The position numbers and the translations under genes are program-made. DNA of 64,000 bases from contig CP092874.1 in assembly GCA_030710605.1 (NCBI GenBank), positions 67,537,657 to 67,601,656 of the forward strand. The letters run 5' to 3'. Positions 21,347 through 31,343 of the stretch are shown here, one piece after another. The first letter of the stretch is position 1. Each line of letters begins with the position of its first letter. The notes under the pieces are model-generated. The model did no database searches, was not told the origin of the DNA, and was given only the letters and a program-made list of their open reading frames with translations. This DNA is from Cordylochernes scorpioides. Its lineage: Eukaryota > Arthropoda > Arachnida > Pseudoscorpiones > Chernetidae.

Positions 21347-21660
21347 TGTTAAAAGTCGTAACATACAATATGTAAATATATCTTTTGAATGTATGACTGG
21401 AGATGCATATTTTCTAATTGAATGTATAAATTGTTATTATGTAAATTTCCCTTTTGTATATAACTAAGCCGTGTTGTTGAAATAAAGAGTTTCTTGATAG
21501 AGCGAGAGCTTCTGCGCGTGTAGCCGCTGGTTTCTGTCTTCGTTATTTTCCTTCCTTGCTTGATCACCCAAAGGCAGTCCAAATTAATATCAAGACTCTA
21601 GGTGAGGGTCTTACTTGTTGGGAGGAGGCTTCTTCAATCTGACCTCGCGTAATCTTAACA
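21347..21660 (+). repeat. 3' LTR of the BEL/Pao element
   Basis: Same 314-bp length and TG...CA ends as the 5' LTR. Visible differences include CATATT for CAGATT near 21406, TTGATAG for TTAGTAG near 21495, and CTTGTTGG for CTTATTGG near 21616. It is followed directly by ATAGG. Confidence 0.93.
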
Positions 21661-22189
21661 ATAGGATATAGGGACTATGATATATAGGATATAGGGACTG
21701 TGAGATATAGGATATAGGGACTATTTGATAGGATATAGGGACTATTCGTTATAGGATATAGGGACTGTGAGATATAGGGACTGTGAGATATAGGATATAG
21801 GGACTATGAGAAATAGGATATAGGGACTGTGAGATATAGGATATAGGGCCTATGAGAAATAGGATATAGGGACTGTGATATATAGGATATAGGGACTATG
21901 ATATATAGGATATAAGGACTATGAGAAATAGGATATAAGGACTATGATATATAGGATATAGGGACTATGAGAAATAGGATATAGGGACTGTGAGATATAG
22001 GGTATAGGGACTGTGAGAAATAGGATATAGGGACTTTGAGATATAGGATATAGGGACTATGAGAAATAGGATATAGGAACTATGAGATATAGGATATAGC
22101 GATTATTCGATATAGGATATAAGGACTATGAGATATAGGATATAGGGACTGTGAGATATAGGATATAGGGACTGTGAGATATAGGATAT
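21661..22189. repeat. 23-bp satellite, right block, running into an assembly gap
   Basis: The same GGATATAGGGACT unit as 17390-17741, about 22 copies, with more variants (ATATAAGGACTATG, GACTATGATATATA). The array enters the N gap, so its true length is unknown. Confidence 0.92.
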
Positions 22190-22289
22190 NNNNNNNNNNN
22201 NNNNNNNNNNNNNNNNNNNNNNNNNNNNNNNNNNNNNNNNNNNNNNNNNNNNNNNNNNNNNNNNNNNNNNNNNNNNNNNNNNNNNNNNN
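22190..22289. other. Assembly gap (100 N)
   Basis: Exactly 100 N, the usual placeholder for a gap of unknown size. The gap falls in the satellite, so the array is probably collapsed. Confidence 0.98.
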
Positions 22290-22365
22290 GTAAACTATTG
22301 AAACATCTAACTTCTTCGAAATTAATGAGGCTCTTAGCATTCTCTCAATTTACAGAACATTCTGG

Positions 22366-22680
22366 GGCTCGGTGGAAGGATGATCTAAACCGTTGGTTTT
22401 CGACCGCTACGACCTGGGTTCGATTCCCGCATTAGGCAATTTTTTCTGATGAAAATAAAAATTCTCCAATGGCCCCCGATTCTTGCAAAAGTCTAACCTC
22501 CCCAGAGAGTGCACGTAACCAAACGAGGCTATGGCACATTTGTAAGTGCAAAGTCGAACTGCTTTTCACATGTGTATATATGTGATGCACTTACAGTAAA
22601 AGCAGTTGTTTACTTATACCCACTATGGTTATCATGGTCTGTTCCACATGTACTAGGGATAAGCAGAAAAAAAAAAATAT
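22366..22680 (+). mobile_element. tRNA-derived SINE (copy 2)
   Basis: The same head and body as 16211-16530. The head is GATGATCTAAACCGTTGG, TTTTCGACCGCTACGACC and GGGTTCGATTCCCGC. The body has TCCAATGGCCCC and GCACATTTGTAAGTGCAAAG, and it ends ACTAGGGATAAGCAG plus poly-A. Confidence 0.88.
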
Positions 22681-22876
22681 ATAGAACACTTTTGGGCTTC
22701 TTCAGATATCCACTATCAATCTTGGAGTTTGTTCCACAGGTTTATTTAGTCTCTCTGATTTAATTGTATTTATTTATAACAAGTAGAGGGAAATATCTAT
22801 TCATGTTAAAATTGTGAAAAAAAGTATTAAAATTACAAAATATTTTCTCACAATGAGTTTCTTTTTATTTCAAAAC

Positions 22877-22910
22877 GCTAGCTTTCAAGCGATAATCGCT
22901 CTTCAACGGG
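22877..22910 (-). repeat. Dispersed GAAGAGC-hairpin-GAAAGC motif
   Basis: On the minus strand: CCCGTTGAAGAGCGATTATC, then GCTTGAAAGCTAGC, then AAATAAAAAGAAACTC. Confidence 0.55.
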
Positions 22911-23184
22911 GCTTAATTAAACAATATCGACTATATCCTATAAGAAATAGCTATAAAAACATACGCGCGCAGGGTAGATATTTACACAACTGAAATTTTA
23001 AATTGTTATGTTAGAATTGGTATGTATGAGAGAAAGAATGCCTATTCTTTTCAGAGTTCTAATAACTTTGTGACAACTTAACGACTGTTTTGACATCAAG
23101 GTGGATGATATTGGTTCCACAATGCCTATCTCTCCCGTGGAACTTGGTGAAGGTGTTCCAATTACAAGAGAAGGAATTGCCAGA

Positions 23185-23371
23185 CATCATTTCAAAGAAG
23201 GAATCAGAACTAACGGTAACGAGTTTCTTTGTGCGGTATAATCTTGACAAGCTTTCGGACTATGACGTCCTTCAACAGGTTACATAGGCTACATAGTACG
23301 AAAGCTTGCTAAGATTATACCGCGCAAATAAAGAAACTTGTCGCCCTTAGCTTTGATTCCTTCTTCGATGA
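23185..23371. mobile_element. Foldback element with a GAAGGAC-hairpin-GAAAGC core
   Basis: Imperfect arms of ~70 bp, including TTTGTGCGGTATAATCTTGA and its near-complement GATTATACCGCGCAAA. They enclose CCTGTTGAAGGACGTCATAG, then TCCGAAAGC on the minus strand (23251-23279). The GGAC/GTCC stem is perfect. The short overlapping frames on both strands are not genes. Confidence 0.65.
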
Positions 23372-23483
23372 TGTACTATTCTCAAATAAACATTCTAGAA
23401 TGATAGCTTTAGTTCAAATTTCTCGTTACCTCTTGAAATTGCCTGGATCTTCTCATACTGAATCTGCCTCATACATTCTGTAT

Positions 23484-23684
23484 GTCAAAATTCGAAACTA
23501 TTATAGGCGCGTATGATTCTTTTTTTTTTTTAATAAACATTTTCTACTGTCCTTACTGCAATGGAAAAATTAATGGGAGGGCCTGGCTCATCTCCCATAA
23601 ATTTTTCCATTGCAGTGAGGACAGTAGAAATTGCTTATTTTTAAAAAAGAATCATACGCGCCTATAATAGTTTCGAATTTTGAT
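23484..23684. mobile_element. Foldback hairpin, TACTGTCCTTACTGC family
   Basis: Arms of ~97 bp from GTCAAAATTCGAAACTATTA to its complement. The inner part has TTTCTACTGTCCTTACTGC and its inverse. Half of the same element occurs at 48110-48265 with a longer interior. Confidence 0.75.
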
Positions 23685-24135
23685 AACAGATGGCGCGCTA
23701 ATGCATCATAACATTCTGTATGTACTTAGTCAAAATTATAACATCTTGTATCATAGGGTCTTTCCAAATGAGAATATCTACTTATATTTCCATGTGTGTA
23801 CACAATTTGATTTAGAGTTAGGTTCATTATCACATGTGTATACGAGCACTATATGTAGGGATGTACTCAGGGTCGCCAGGGACAATATTTCCTTCCATTC
23901 TATCTATCTTTTCTCTTACTCCTTTTCTATCAAAAATTGTGTATGATATATTATATATACAGTTACGAGTGTCATCATCTCTGTCACCGTTTGCTTTTTT
24001 TTTTTTTTGGAATGGCGCTCTCCTATTGGTTGGCTACGATGGCGCCGCCACTACGCGAGACACTTTGTTTCTGACTTTGCCCCCCCCCCACTCGCTTTTT
24101 TGGTTTTTGTAACTATTGTGTTGGAGCGGGTCGCT

Positions 24136-24242
24136 CGTTAAATAAATGCATATATTAGTTAATAACTAAATGGAATCCTCTCTTTCTTTTTCCCAAGCAC
24201 ATAGGCTATAGTTATTAACTAATATATGCATTTATTTAAGGC
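24136..24242. repeat. Perfect ~30-bp inverted repeat
   Basis: TTAAATAAATGCATATATTA continuing to AATAACT at 24138-24167 is repeated in inverse at 24211-24240, around a ~43-bp centre. Small foldback or MITE remnant. Confidence 0.6.
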
Positions 24243-24917
24243 GCCAATTTATAATTGTAACAAATAGTATTTGAATCAAAACATTCAATCGGGTAAAACA
24301 CGGGCGTTGCCCGGGTCATTCGGCTAGTTATATATAATAGGGAATTATATTAGGATTATTCTCCACTTTGCGGCCTTCAGATACAGCTCTGCAGGTCAGA
24401 GGGCCGCTGGATGATGGTGAAGACCTCCACGATGACTGGCCTGATCCGCCTACAGGACCAGTAGCGGTGGGCCAGTGTGAGAGAGAGAAAGAGAACAGTG
24501 TACAGCGAACAAAATGATATCAATATTATATAATTATGATATCCTTTGCCGTATATTACTAGTAGTATGTGACAGGAATACACCCTATTTCAACCCCGGT
24601 ATATGCAAACTAGAAGTCAATTACTGCCATCAATGGAATGTTTATGAGATAGAGCTTCTTATCTGAGAACTTATTTCTGGTGATTGGCGCAAGGTCAAGA
24701 TAAACTTTACCCGGAAAGATGAATTACCCAACATTCTTCTCAGTCAAAAATAGCGCTGTCTAGCTAAAGAAGACGATATTAAGAATACTCAAGTGATGAG
24801 CTGTCTGATTCCAAGTTTAAAAAAAAACTTTGTTTAATTTTTAAAATAATTAATTTTAAATTTGGTTTAAATTTACTTAAATAAGTTTTGAAAATAGAGC
24901 AATCCATACTTAAATCA

Positions 24918-25180
24918 TTAGATAGTAAAAAGGCATATATTGGATTGAATAAAAGATTTATTTGCCAATATTTCGGTTGGCTGAACGCTAACCTTTATCG
25001 AGGCATTACATTTTTGTATACACAAACTCAGCGCCTCATAGCGTTATAATATGCGGCTATGCGGCTCTGAGTTTGTGTATACAAAAATGTAATGTCTCGA
25101 TAAAGGTTGGCGTTCAGCCAGCCGAAATATTGGCAAATAAATATTTTATTCAATCCAATATATGCCTTTTTACTATCTAA
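24918..25180. mobile_element. Foldback element with ~117-bp arms
   Basis: Arms at 24918-25034 and 25062-25180 are almost perfect. Shared blocks include GCATATATTGGATTGAAT, TTTGCCAATATTTCGG and GTATACACAAACTCAG. The loop is about 27 bp. One arm of a related copy is visible at 3345-3400 (TACATTGGATTGAATTAA). Confidence 0.8.
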
Positions 25181-25279
25181 TTTTTAACAAGTTTAATAGA
25201 GAGTTTGGTCATTTTAAATTATTCTATCTAAAACTCGAGGACTAAAATGGTCTTCTGATGATTTCAGTTGATACATCGT

Positions 25280-25650
25280 AAATAAAATTGCTGATTATTG
25301 TAACTATTACTGTTATTCCTGTATATACCCTCTTCTACTTGGAGAAGCTGTATAAGACCAAATGGTTTTAACAGGGAATTTGTTGTTGTTATTATTGTTA
25401 TTCCTGTTCTACTTGGATAATCTGTATAAGAACAAAGTGTTTTAATAGATACACTTTTGTTGTTGTTATTACTGTTATTCCTGATTATACCCTCTTCTAC
25501 TTGGAGAATCTGTATAAGACCGGTCTTAAAAGGGACTTTTGTTGTTGTTATTACTGTTATTCTTGTATGTATCCTACATTTCTGTGTGTGGATAATCCGT
25601 ATAAGACTAAAAGGTCTTAATAAAGCTTTTTGTTGTTGTTAATTTTTGTT
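25280..25650 (+). repeat. Tandem array of LINE/SINE 3' tails
   Basis: Four units of about 85-95 bp, each CTACTTGGAGAATCTGTATA, then AGACC-N-GGTCTTAA, then TTTTGTTGTTGTTATTA. The last ends GGTCTTAATAAAGCTTTTTG before TTGTTGTT. A single tail of the same type is at 26680-26765. The hairpin AAGACC/GGTCTT before AATAAA fits a recognition structure for a LINE reverse transcriptase. Confidence 0.7.
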
Positions 25651-25681
25651 TCCAGATATTGTAGGCAATATATCTTCCATG

Positions 25682-26339
25682 TACACCTATCCCCCGATTT
25701 ACACGGTACTTGTTTTACACGTTTTCGCTTTTACACGGTTTTCCAAATAAGTTTTTTTGTTGTTTTTTTTCGCACTATACTAAATGCTACTGTGATTGAA
25801 CACATGCGCTGTGTACACATCTCACGAGGAATCCCGAGCTTATGTGCTGACTACATATTTTAACCTGTCAATGCATTTTTTTTTCTGTGTACACCTATCC
25901 CCCGATTTACACGTTTTTCTCAGGAACGTATCTGTAGTCGTACTCTTCATTTTGACTATTTTAAACATGTTTATAATTAAAAAATATGTAATATTTTAAA
26001 AGTGTTTTTAAAAAAAACTATAATTTTATTAAATAGTGAATATGTAAAATAATAATACTTCACGTGTTTTATTTTAAAATGAATAATAATTTGTATATTT
26101 TTGATAACTCTGTGACCTAAAAATATAGAAGTGATAATATACATAGTTAGTTCGTTGCTGGTAGATGTAAATATTAGCCATCATTTTAATTTATCAGTTG
26201 TGTTTAAATAAAAAATAATTAATTTGATTTAAAAAGGCTAAAGCTATTTCTTTAAAACATCTACCACAATTGGTGAGCCGGACGTGATTCGAACACGCAA
26301 CCTTCTGATACCTACCGTGTAAATCGGGGGATAGGTGTA
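25682..26339. mobile_element. Element with 27-bp inverted ends and an LTR-like interior
   Basis: The left end, TACACCTATCCCCCGATTT plus ACACGGTA, is exactly inverted at 26313-26339. The left motif is repeated a third time at about 25888. The stretch 25888-26270 also reads like an LTR: it starts TGTACACC-like, ends ACCACA, and is followed by a tRNA-Trp-complementary segment. Either a TIR element captured a retrotransposon end, or the inverted ends arose from rearranged LTRs. Confidence 0.5.
26274..26312 (+). promoter_or_regulatory. tRNA-Trp-complementary segment, possible primer binding site
   Basis: TGGTGAGCCGGACGTGATTC continues with GAACACGCAACCTTCTGATA. The reverse complement ends ...GGCTCACCA. 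It includes the T arm GTGTTCGAATCAC and the 3' anticodon stem of a tRNA-Trp-like molecule, with CCA. tRNA-Trp primers are known from CsRn1-clade gypsy retrotransposons. The complementarity is longer than a usual 18-nt site, so a reverse-transcribed half-tRNA is an alternative. Confidence 0.5.
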
Positions 26340-27290
26340 TTTATTTCTCATGATAAATCTGTTTGTCTGAAATATTTTTTATAGAAAATTTATTGGACGT
26401 CAAGGGATAAATTGGTGCAATAAATTTCTTTCTTTTAGGTTACAATTTGATAAATTCAAGATTTATGGAGGTAAATAGTAAATGTATAAATTTCATTATT
26501 TTTCAATATTGATTGTGATTAGCTTTTGCTTTTTTTAATCTTCATTTTCGATAAATCCGTGGTAAATCCATGTATAATAAATTTTTCCTCCAATTTACCC
26601 AGACTAATCTATTAGCTTGATTGTCTTTATATAATTTTTCCTGTATATAAATATCATATTATCATTAAGGTACTATTACTGTTTTTTTCTACATGTATCC
26701 TACATTTCTGCTTGGAGAATCTGTATAAAACTAAAAGGTCTTAATAAAGCTTTTTGTTGTTGTTGAAGGTAAATAGTGAACGCTATATTATGACGAGTGT
26801 AAATTTACTTACATACAACCTTTCGCTGGAAATTGTTATCAATTTCAACGCTTCATTTGTTACAGTACCTATTCAAATTAGAAAATATTTTCAGAGAGAG
26901 ATGGCCTTAAAATGATAATGATGATATTTGACACGATATTTCGTTTGGTGAAATAAGTCTCATATTCTCTCAACCGATATATATATAAACACAAGTGAAA
27001 TTATAGTTTGGAAAGTAATTGGTCAAAAATCAATAAACCTCTTCATAGATTTATCGATGATATGAAGGCAATTTGGTCAAAAACTTTTATATTTATTAGC
27101 CATTAAAATGTCAGATGAGAGAAAAATATGAGACCATATATTCTAATGACTTAAAGAAAACACAAATAGCGCAGACAGATTTGATGATGATAAATTTATT
27201 CTATGATCGTATGCTAATTTTCTGATTGGCTGCTTCAATTTGATGGCCAACACACGTGGTAGATATTTACTTTCTATTTTCTATTCCATT
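26340..27290. other. AT-rich spacer
   Basis: No gene recognised. It contains only the isolated 3' tail at 26680-26765 (GGTCTTAATAAAGCTTTTTG). Confidence 0.4.
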
Positions 27291-27299
27291 CACTATATA

Positions 27300-27490
27300 T
27301 TTCCATTTATTTTATTTTGACTTGGAGCGCTATGTTTCCCTAGGGACACTTGCACTTTAAAGATAAACACAATTTTGAAAGAAAAGAAAGAAAGATATTT
27401 GAAATACGTACAAGAATTAGTATGCAAGTTAGTTAGATCAAAAGAGAAAAAATATCAACATAATTAAAATATGTACAAAGGGATGGTATA
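27300..27490 (-). repeat. Retroelement 3' end, GTGTCCCTAGNGGGACAT type (copy 1)
   Basis: On the minus strand it ends GTGTCCCTAGGGAAACATAG, then CGCTCCAAGTCAAAATAAAA. Related ends lie at 33795-33960, 39600-39830 and 46085-46310, all on the minus strand. The hairpin just before an AATAAA-rich end is the common feature. Confidence 0.55.
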
Positions 27491-27639
27491 CGAATTTAGT
27501 TAAATGAAATCAAATTGTAAAGTATTGTGTGTATTCGAGGAAAACAATTTACAGATTAAAAAAAAAGTTTTAAGGAATATTTTATAATGAAAATATGCTA
27601 TTTACATTGATTAAGATTAATAATAAAACAATCACATTT

Positions 27640-27765
27640 TTATGAAAAAGGCATCTCCTTATCGTGCAGCTGAAAGTTGCTGATGGCTTGCGCCATCTAT
27701 CGGAATAAATATAAACTATTCTCGTTGATTTTTAATTATTCCAGAAATTGCCAAATACTCATTCT
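27640..27765. mobile_element. MITE fragment related to 42121-42252
   Basis: Shares AAGGCATCTCCTTATCG, GCAGCTGAAAG and the inverse of CGATAGATGGCGC with the complete element at 42121-42252. Only one terminal repeat is present. Confidence 0.55.
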
Positions 27766-27785
27766 TGATTAATCAAGAAAAGCTA

Positions 27786-27827
27786 ACCACGGACGCGTTT
27801 CGGGCTGTTGGCCCTCATCAGCGTGGT
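27786..27827 (-). ncRNA. Hammerhead ribozyme, minimal helix III
   Basis: On the minus strand, in order: helix I strand ACCACG; CTGATGA box; helix II GGGC with loop CAACA and GCCC; GAAA box; a two-base-pair helix III (AC/GT) closed by GC; GTC; and helix I strand CGTGGT. All invariant core bases are present and helices I and II pair perfectly. Helix I can extend through an internal loop to GC/GC. Hammerheads with such tiny helix III are known from Penelope-like retroelements and other metazoan retroelements. They are thought to cut well only as dimers. Cleavage would follow GTC. No Penelope reverse transcriptase was found next to it. Confidence 0.82.
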
Positions 27828-28188
27828 GCAAGCTGTACCTCAACGACCAAAAAACTGGTCATTCAGGCATCCTGAAAAATCATGAAACGGGTAGTTAAGG
27901 CCAGAATTGCGTGAGACCGTGACACAATGTGAAAATATAGTACAATTTCACATTTGTACTATTTTTTCAAATCATATTTTAATTTCGAAAATTTATTTAT
28001 TTTCTCAAAGAAGCTATGTGATCATTGCTCACTTTTCCCAAAGGAGTTCTTTGCTGCTTGTGCCATCGTCCAAAGCACAGGGAAGTAGTGACACAAAGAG
28101 TGATGTAAAATATAAATGAAATTTAAAATACTATAGGTCGAAATAGGAGTTTAAAATATAATTTCCAACTATTATTTGCAATAACTAA

Positions 28189-28352
28189 TACAGTAGAACC
28201 TTCCTGTAAAGGACACCTAATTGTAGAGCCAAAGTGGCCTTTAGGAAGGGGTGTTCTCTTACCGAAAAGTTGCTAAATAGTAAAAATTGTAATTTTGCAA
28301 ATGAAACCTGTCCTTTGTAGAGAGGTGTCTGCTAAAGGGGGTTTCTACTGTA
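28189..28352. mobile_element. pogo/Tigger-like MITE, family A (copy 2)
   Basis: 164 bp with ends TACAGTAGAACCTTCC and GTTTCTACTGTA. The interior matches 2820-2998 (TAGAGCCAAAGTGGCCTTTA and onward). Confidence 0.85.
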
Positions 28353-28624
28353 ATTAATAAAGCAGAATTCAGTAAATATACGTATCAAACATGATGTAGA
28401 AATATATACAAGTGGGTCGTCACATTTTATATAAGGAAGTCGTCTTATAAAGTTATACCCCACTGAATCAATACAAAATAGGCGTGGCCATCCTCTTCAA
28501 AATTGATGACCTCTTGAAAACGTTGTGGCATAGTCACGTGTCTAAGAGTTTCTGAGGTCTATTTCTAACTTTCGAGTTCTCTATTCCGGGTTTCAGAGAG
28601 AGCGAATTTTTATTAATATAATAG

Positions 28625-28935
28625 TTGTTTATTAATATCCCTAGTACACGTTGTACAGGCCATTTTAATCATGATGGGTAGAAGTTGGCGACTACTTTTA
28701 CTGTAAGTACACCGCATGTCTACACACTTGAAAATCAGTTCGACTTTTGCACTTACAAATTTGCCAGTGCCCCGTTTAGTTACTTGTACTCGCTGGTGGG
28801 GTTGGACTTTAGCAAGAATCAGGGGCCATTGGAGCATTTCTTTTAATCAGAAAAAAGTGTCCAATGCGGGATTCGATCCCGGGTCGTAGCGGTCCAAAAC
28901 CAACGGTTTAGACCATCCTTCCACCGACCCCCCAA
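28625..28935 (-). mobile_element. tRNA-derived SINE (copy 3)
   Basis: On the minus strand: GATGGTCTAAACCGTTGG, TTTTGGACCGCTACGACC, and a B-box variant in GGGATCGAATCCCGC. TCCAATGGCCCC follows, and the copy ends ACTAGGGATATTAATAAAC. It is the same family as 16211 and 22366, in opposite orientation. The B box carries one change (GGATCGAATCC), so transcription may be reduced. Confidence 0.87.
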
Positions 28936-29380
28936 TTTAAAGGTTTCTGGCATCACTGTCGACAGACACCTCAATTGTTGATAGCCTCAATGAAATAGTA
29001 AACACTACATTGTAGTAGGCCACTACATTTACCTAACCTTAGCGTAATCGACTCCCATATATTGAATAGGTAATTAAACTTCGTGTAAGCAGCATAGTAA
29101 TATTTGAAATTTTCCAATTTGCAGTAATTTCATACACTTTTAGAAGTTATTGTTGAATTTTTTCGAAGAATTAAAAGTATTTGAAAATATTTCAGGTCTT
29201 GATTGTTGTTCTTTGAATTTCTTTCGATACCGATATCAAACAAAACACAACTTGATCTCCCACACACATCTACTTTGTTTTACTGAAAACAAAAATAAAT
29301 CGCTATATATAAACCAACGCTATTTCCAGAGTCCTCTACTTAGAAAAAAATTCTAATTTTGTCAGTTCGTGTATATTTCA
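28936..29380. other. AT-rich spacer, no gene recognised
   Basis: No conserved motif. It ends with a splice-acceptor-like TGTATATTTCAG just before the frame described next. Confidence 0.35.
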
Positions 29381-29579
29381 GGACGTGCTGAGCCAGCCTG
29401 GCTATTCTCTCAAGATCTCTCAGAATTGCTGTGGGGCATCGTGCAGGACGGTCCATCGCATCGCAATAAACCTTGCAATCCTTCACTTCTTCGCCGAGTA
29501 CAGAAGAAGAAGAGAAGAGAGAACTGCTCTTACCAAAAAGACTAAAAAAGGATTCTCCACTTTTTACACTTTCACTTGA
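29381..29579 (+). CDS. Possible coding fragment, unrecognised
   Basis: An open frame of about 65 codons begins directly after a pyrimidine-rich TTTCAG. It reads DVLSQPGYSLKISQNCCGAS, then CRTVHRIAINLAILHFFAEY, then a basic RRRREERTALTKKTKK tail. The base composition is less AT-rich than its flanks, as expected for coding DNA. It could be a last exon or a piece of a LINE protein. I do not recognise the family, and no upstream exon was found. Confidence 0.2.
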
Positions 29580-30459
29580 TCAACTAGATATATCTAGTTC
29601 GAAAAATCCATATGAAAATCAACAGCTAAAATTCTAATTGATTAAGTATACATCTCAATATTATAATTTCCTATTTGGAAACTTGAAGAGAAATTCTCGG
29701 CCCAACAGGAGAGGACGTTTCTCAAGGAATCAAGTAATCAGGAAAAATATCAATACATTCCTTATCCAATTCAGGAAATAAGGAAAGTTTAAAATTTCTG
29801 TGGTGAGAAATCAGTGGTAAGTGTATTTTACAGTTAGGTGATGATTTTATTTTTAGGTTTGTAATTTTCCAGCATGATTACATCAAAGTCTGTACCATAT
29901 CTATTATGTTTTTGTACGAAAAATAACGTTACTCTTCTGTTTAAAAACTATTGTATATTCTATTAGGTTCTTCTTTATCTCCTTTAACGACTAAACGAGA
30001 CGCATTTCACTTCTCTTATCTTCCTTCAGTTCATTTTACATTTGGATTGTCGATAGACTTTTCCTCTACTAGAGAACCTTTGGCCGCTATCTTTTTGTTT
30101 GTTTGGATGTATTAATATGTTTCATTTTAGATTTAAACCACAACTTGAAAATTTCACTCAGCCTTAGCAGCATTTGCAAAGGGGGGAAACATTGTTTGGA
30201 GAATATTGCAAGTTGAAACTTTCCTTTCCGGCCAGGACTTCAAATCCTATTAAAAATATTTTTCTCTCTAAACATACATTATATCTTCTAGAATCGCTTT
30301 AAGGTTATGATAGTGCATCTATGCAATTTAGCCACAAATATTGTTGCAAAAAAACAAATCAATGATAAAAACATTTAAATCTGATATCGTGAAATTTTCA
30401 AAAAACAGTATGCAAATATGATAAGAAAAATTGGAATGAATTTGTTTTGGTAATGAAGT

Positions 30460-30494
<35 letters not shown>

Positions 30495-30579
30495 ACGAAT
30501 CCCGTATAACTGTGATCGCCATTCACAAGGAAGGCCAAAATTATTCGTCCATTTCTGGCTTGAAAAAAAATATATATAT
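29580..30579. other. AT-rich spacer with a (GT)n microsatellite
   Basis: The microsatellite is at about 30463-30492 (about 15 GT units). No gene recognised. Confidence 0.5.
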
Positions 30580-30905
30580 GAACGAAGTTTGACCATTATA
30601 CCGCAAATGTTTCTTTTGAACGAAAAATCGAAATTTATTTTAAGGAGAAATAACGATTATTTCTAACCTTAGGTATGAAGTATGAAAGGATGGATTGGGA
30701 AGAGTAATGATAAACGGAAAATAAAGTGTCCAGGAATGGGAATTATTTTTCCGTTTAACATTACTCGTAACAATTCATCCTTTCATACTTCATCCCTAAG
30801 GTTAGCAATAATCGGTATTTCTACTTAAAATAAATTTCAATTTTTCGTTCAAAAGAAACATTTGTGGTATAATTGTCAAACTTCGTTCTACAATCATAAG
30901 CCGCA
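30580..30905. mobile_element. Foldback MITE, tRNA-core family (copy 2)
   Basis: Two ~140-bp arms, with TTGACCATTATACCGCAAAT and its inverse, and ATGAAGTATGAAAGGATG and its inverse. They meet at AAGTGTCCAGGAATGGGAAT, which is only the end of the tRNA-like core. The right end GCCGCATTATATTGTA matches the start of the copy at 12165 in inverse. Confidence 0.8.
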
Positions 30906-31343
30906 TTATATTGTATTATAAATATATATATATATATATTGTACATCAATTTGTTCTTCCAAAGGGTCAGCAAAGCTGGCACTAGAACTGTTCGACCGCG
31001 CGGACAGCGGACGCAAGCAGCTATGGAAACTCTTAGAGAATTCGTTGAAATCCTCACCGCAAACAAAATATCTTAGTGAAAAGCACATGCATTTAGCTTG
31101 AAGAACCATTCTCTGGATAATCAACGAAGACCTTAGACTGAGAGTATTCAAACAACACACAGTTTATTCAATAACTCCTGCTCTTAAAGAAATTAATTAA
31201 AAAATGATAAGATTCAGCTCCGCTGACAAAGCTAAGTCAGATCAACAATAGTTGGAGACGAAAGTTCCGGAGTTCATAAAGTCTATTGAACGACCGACTG
31301 GAAGCGCTAATTTGAACAAAACGATTAAAGCTTTTTGTCATGA

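Larger units (their letters stand above)
17742..21660 (+). mobile_element. Non-autonomous BEL/Pao LTR retrotransposon
   Basis: A 3,919-bp element with two 314-bp LTRs that differ at about three to five positions, so it inserted recently. It is flanked by a perfect 5-bp duplication, ATAGG, as usual for BEL/Pao. It sits inside the 23-bp satellite. The order is 5' LTR, primer binding site, a leader packed with tandem repeats, a Gag-like frame, a fragment of reverse transcriptase, polypurine tract and 3' LTR. Most of pol is absent (protease, the rest of RT, RNase H, integrase), so it must rely on an autonomous relative. The BEL/Pao assignment rests on the Gag N-terminus and on the RT fragment. 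It is not an endogenous retrovirus by any feature visible here; there is no envelope-like frame. Confidence 0.88.

Noticed and set aside
17390-22189. CRISPR-like array (regular short repeats)
   Set aside because: The 23-bp units have no unique spacers, and the genome is eukaryotic. It is a simple satellite.
22080-22340. 86-codon minus-strand frame crossing the gap
   Set aside because: It runs through 100 N and satellite units.
30328-30522. 64-codon minus-strand frame with a Thr-His run
   Set aside because: The run comes from the (GT)n microsatellite.
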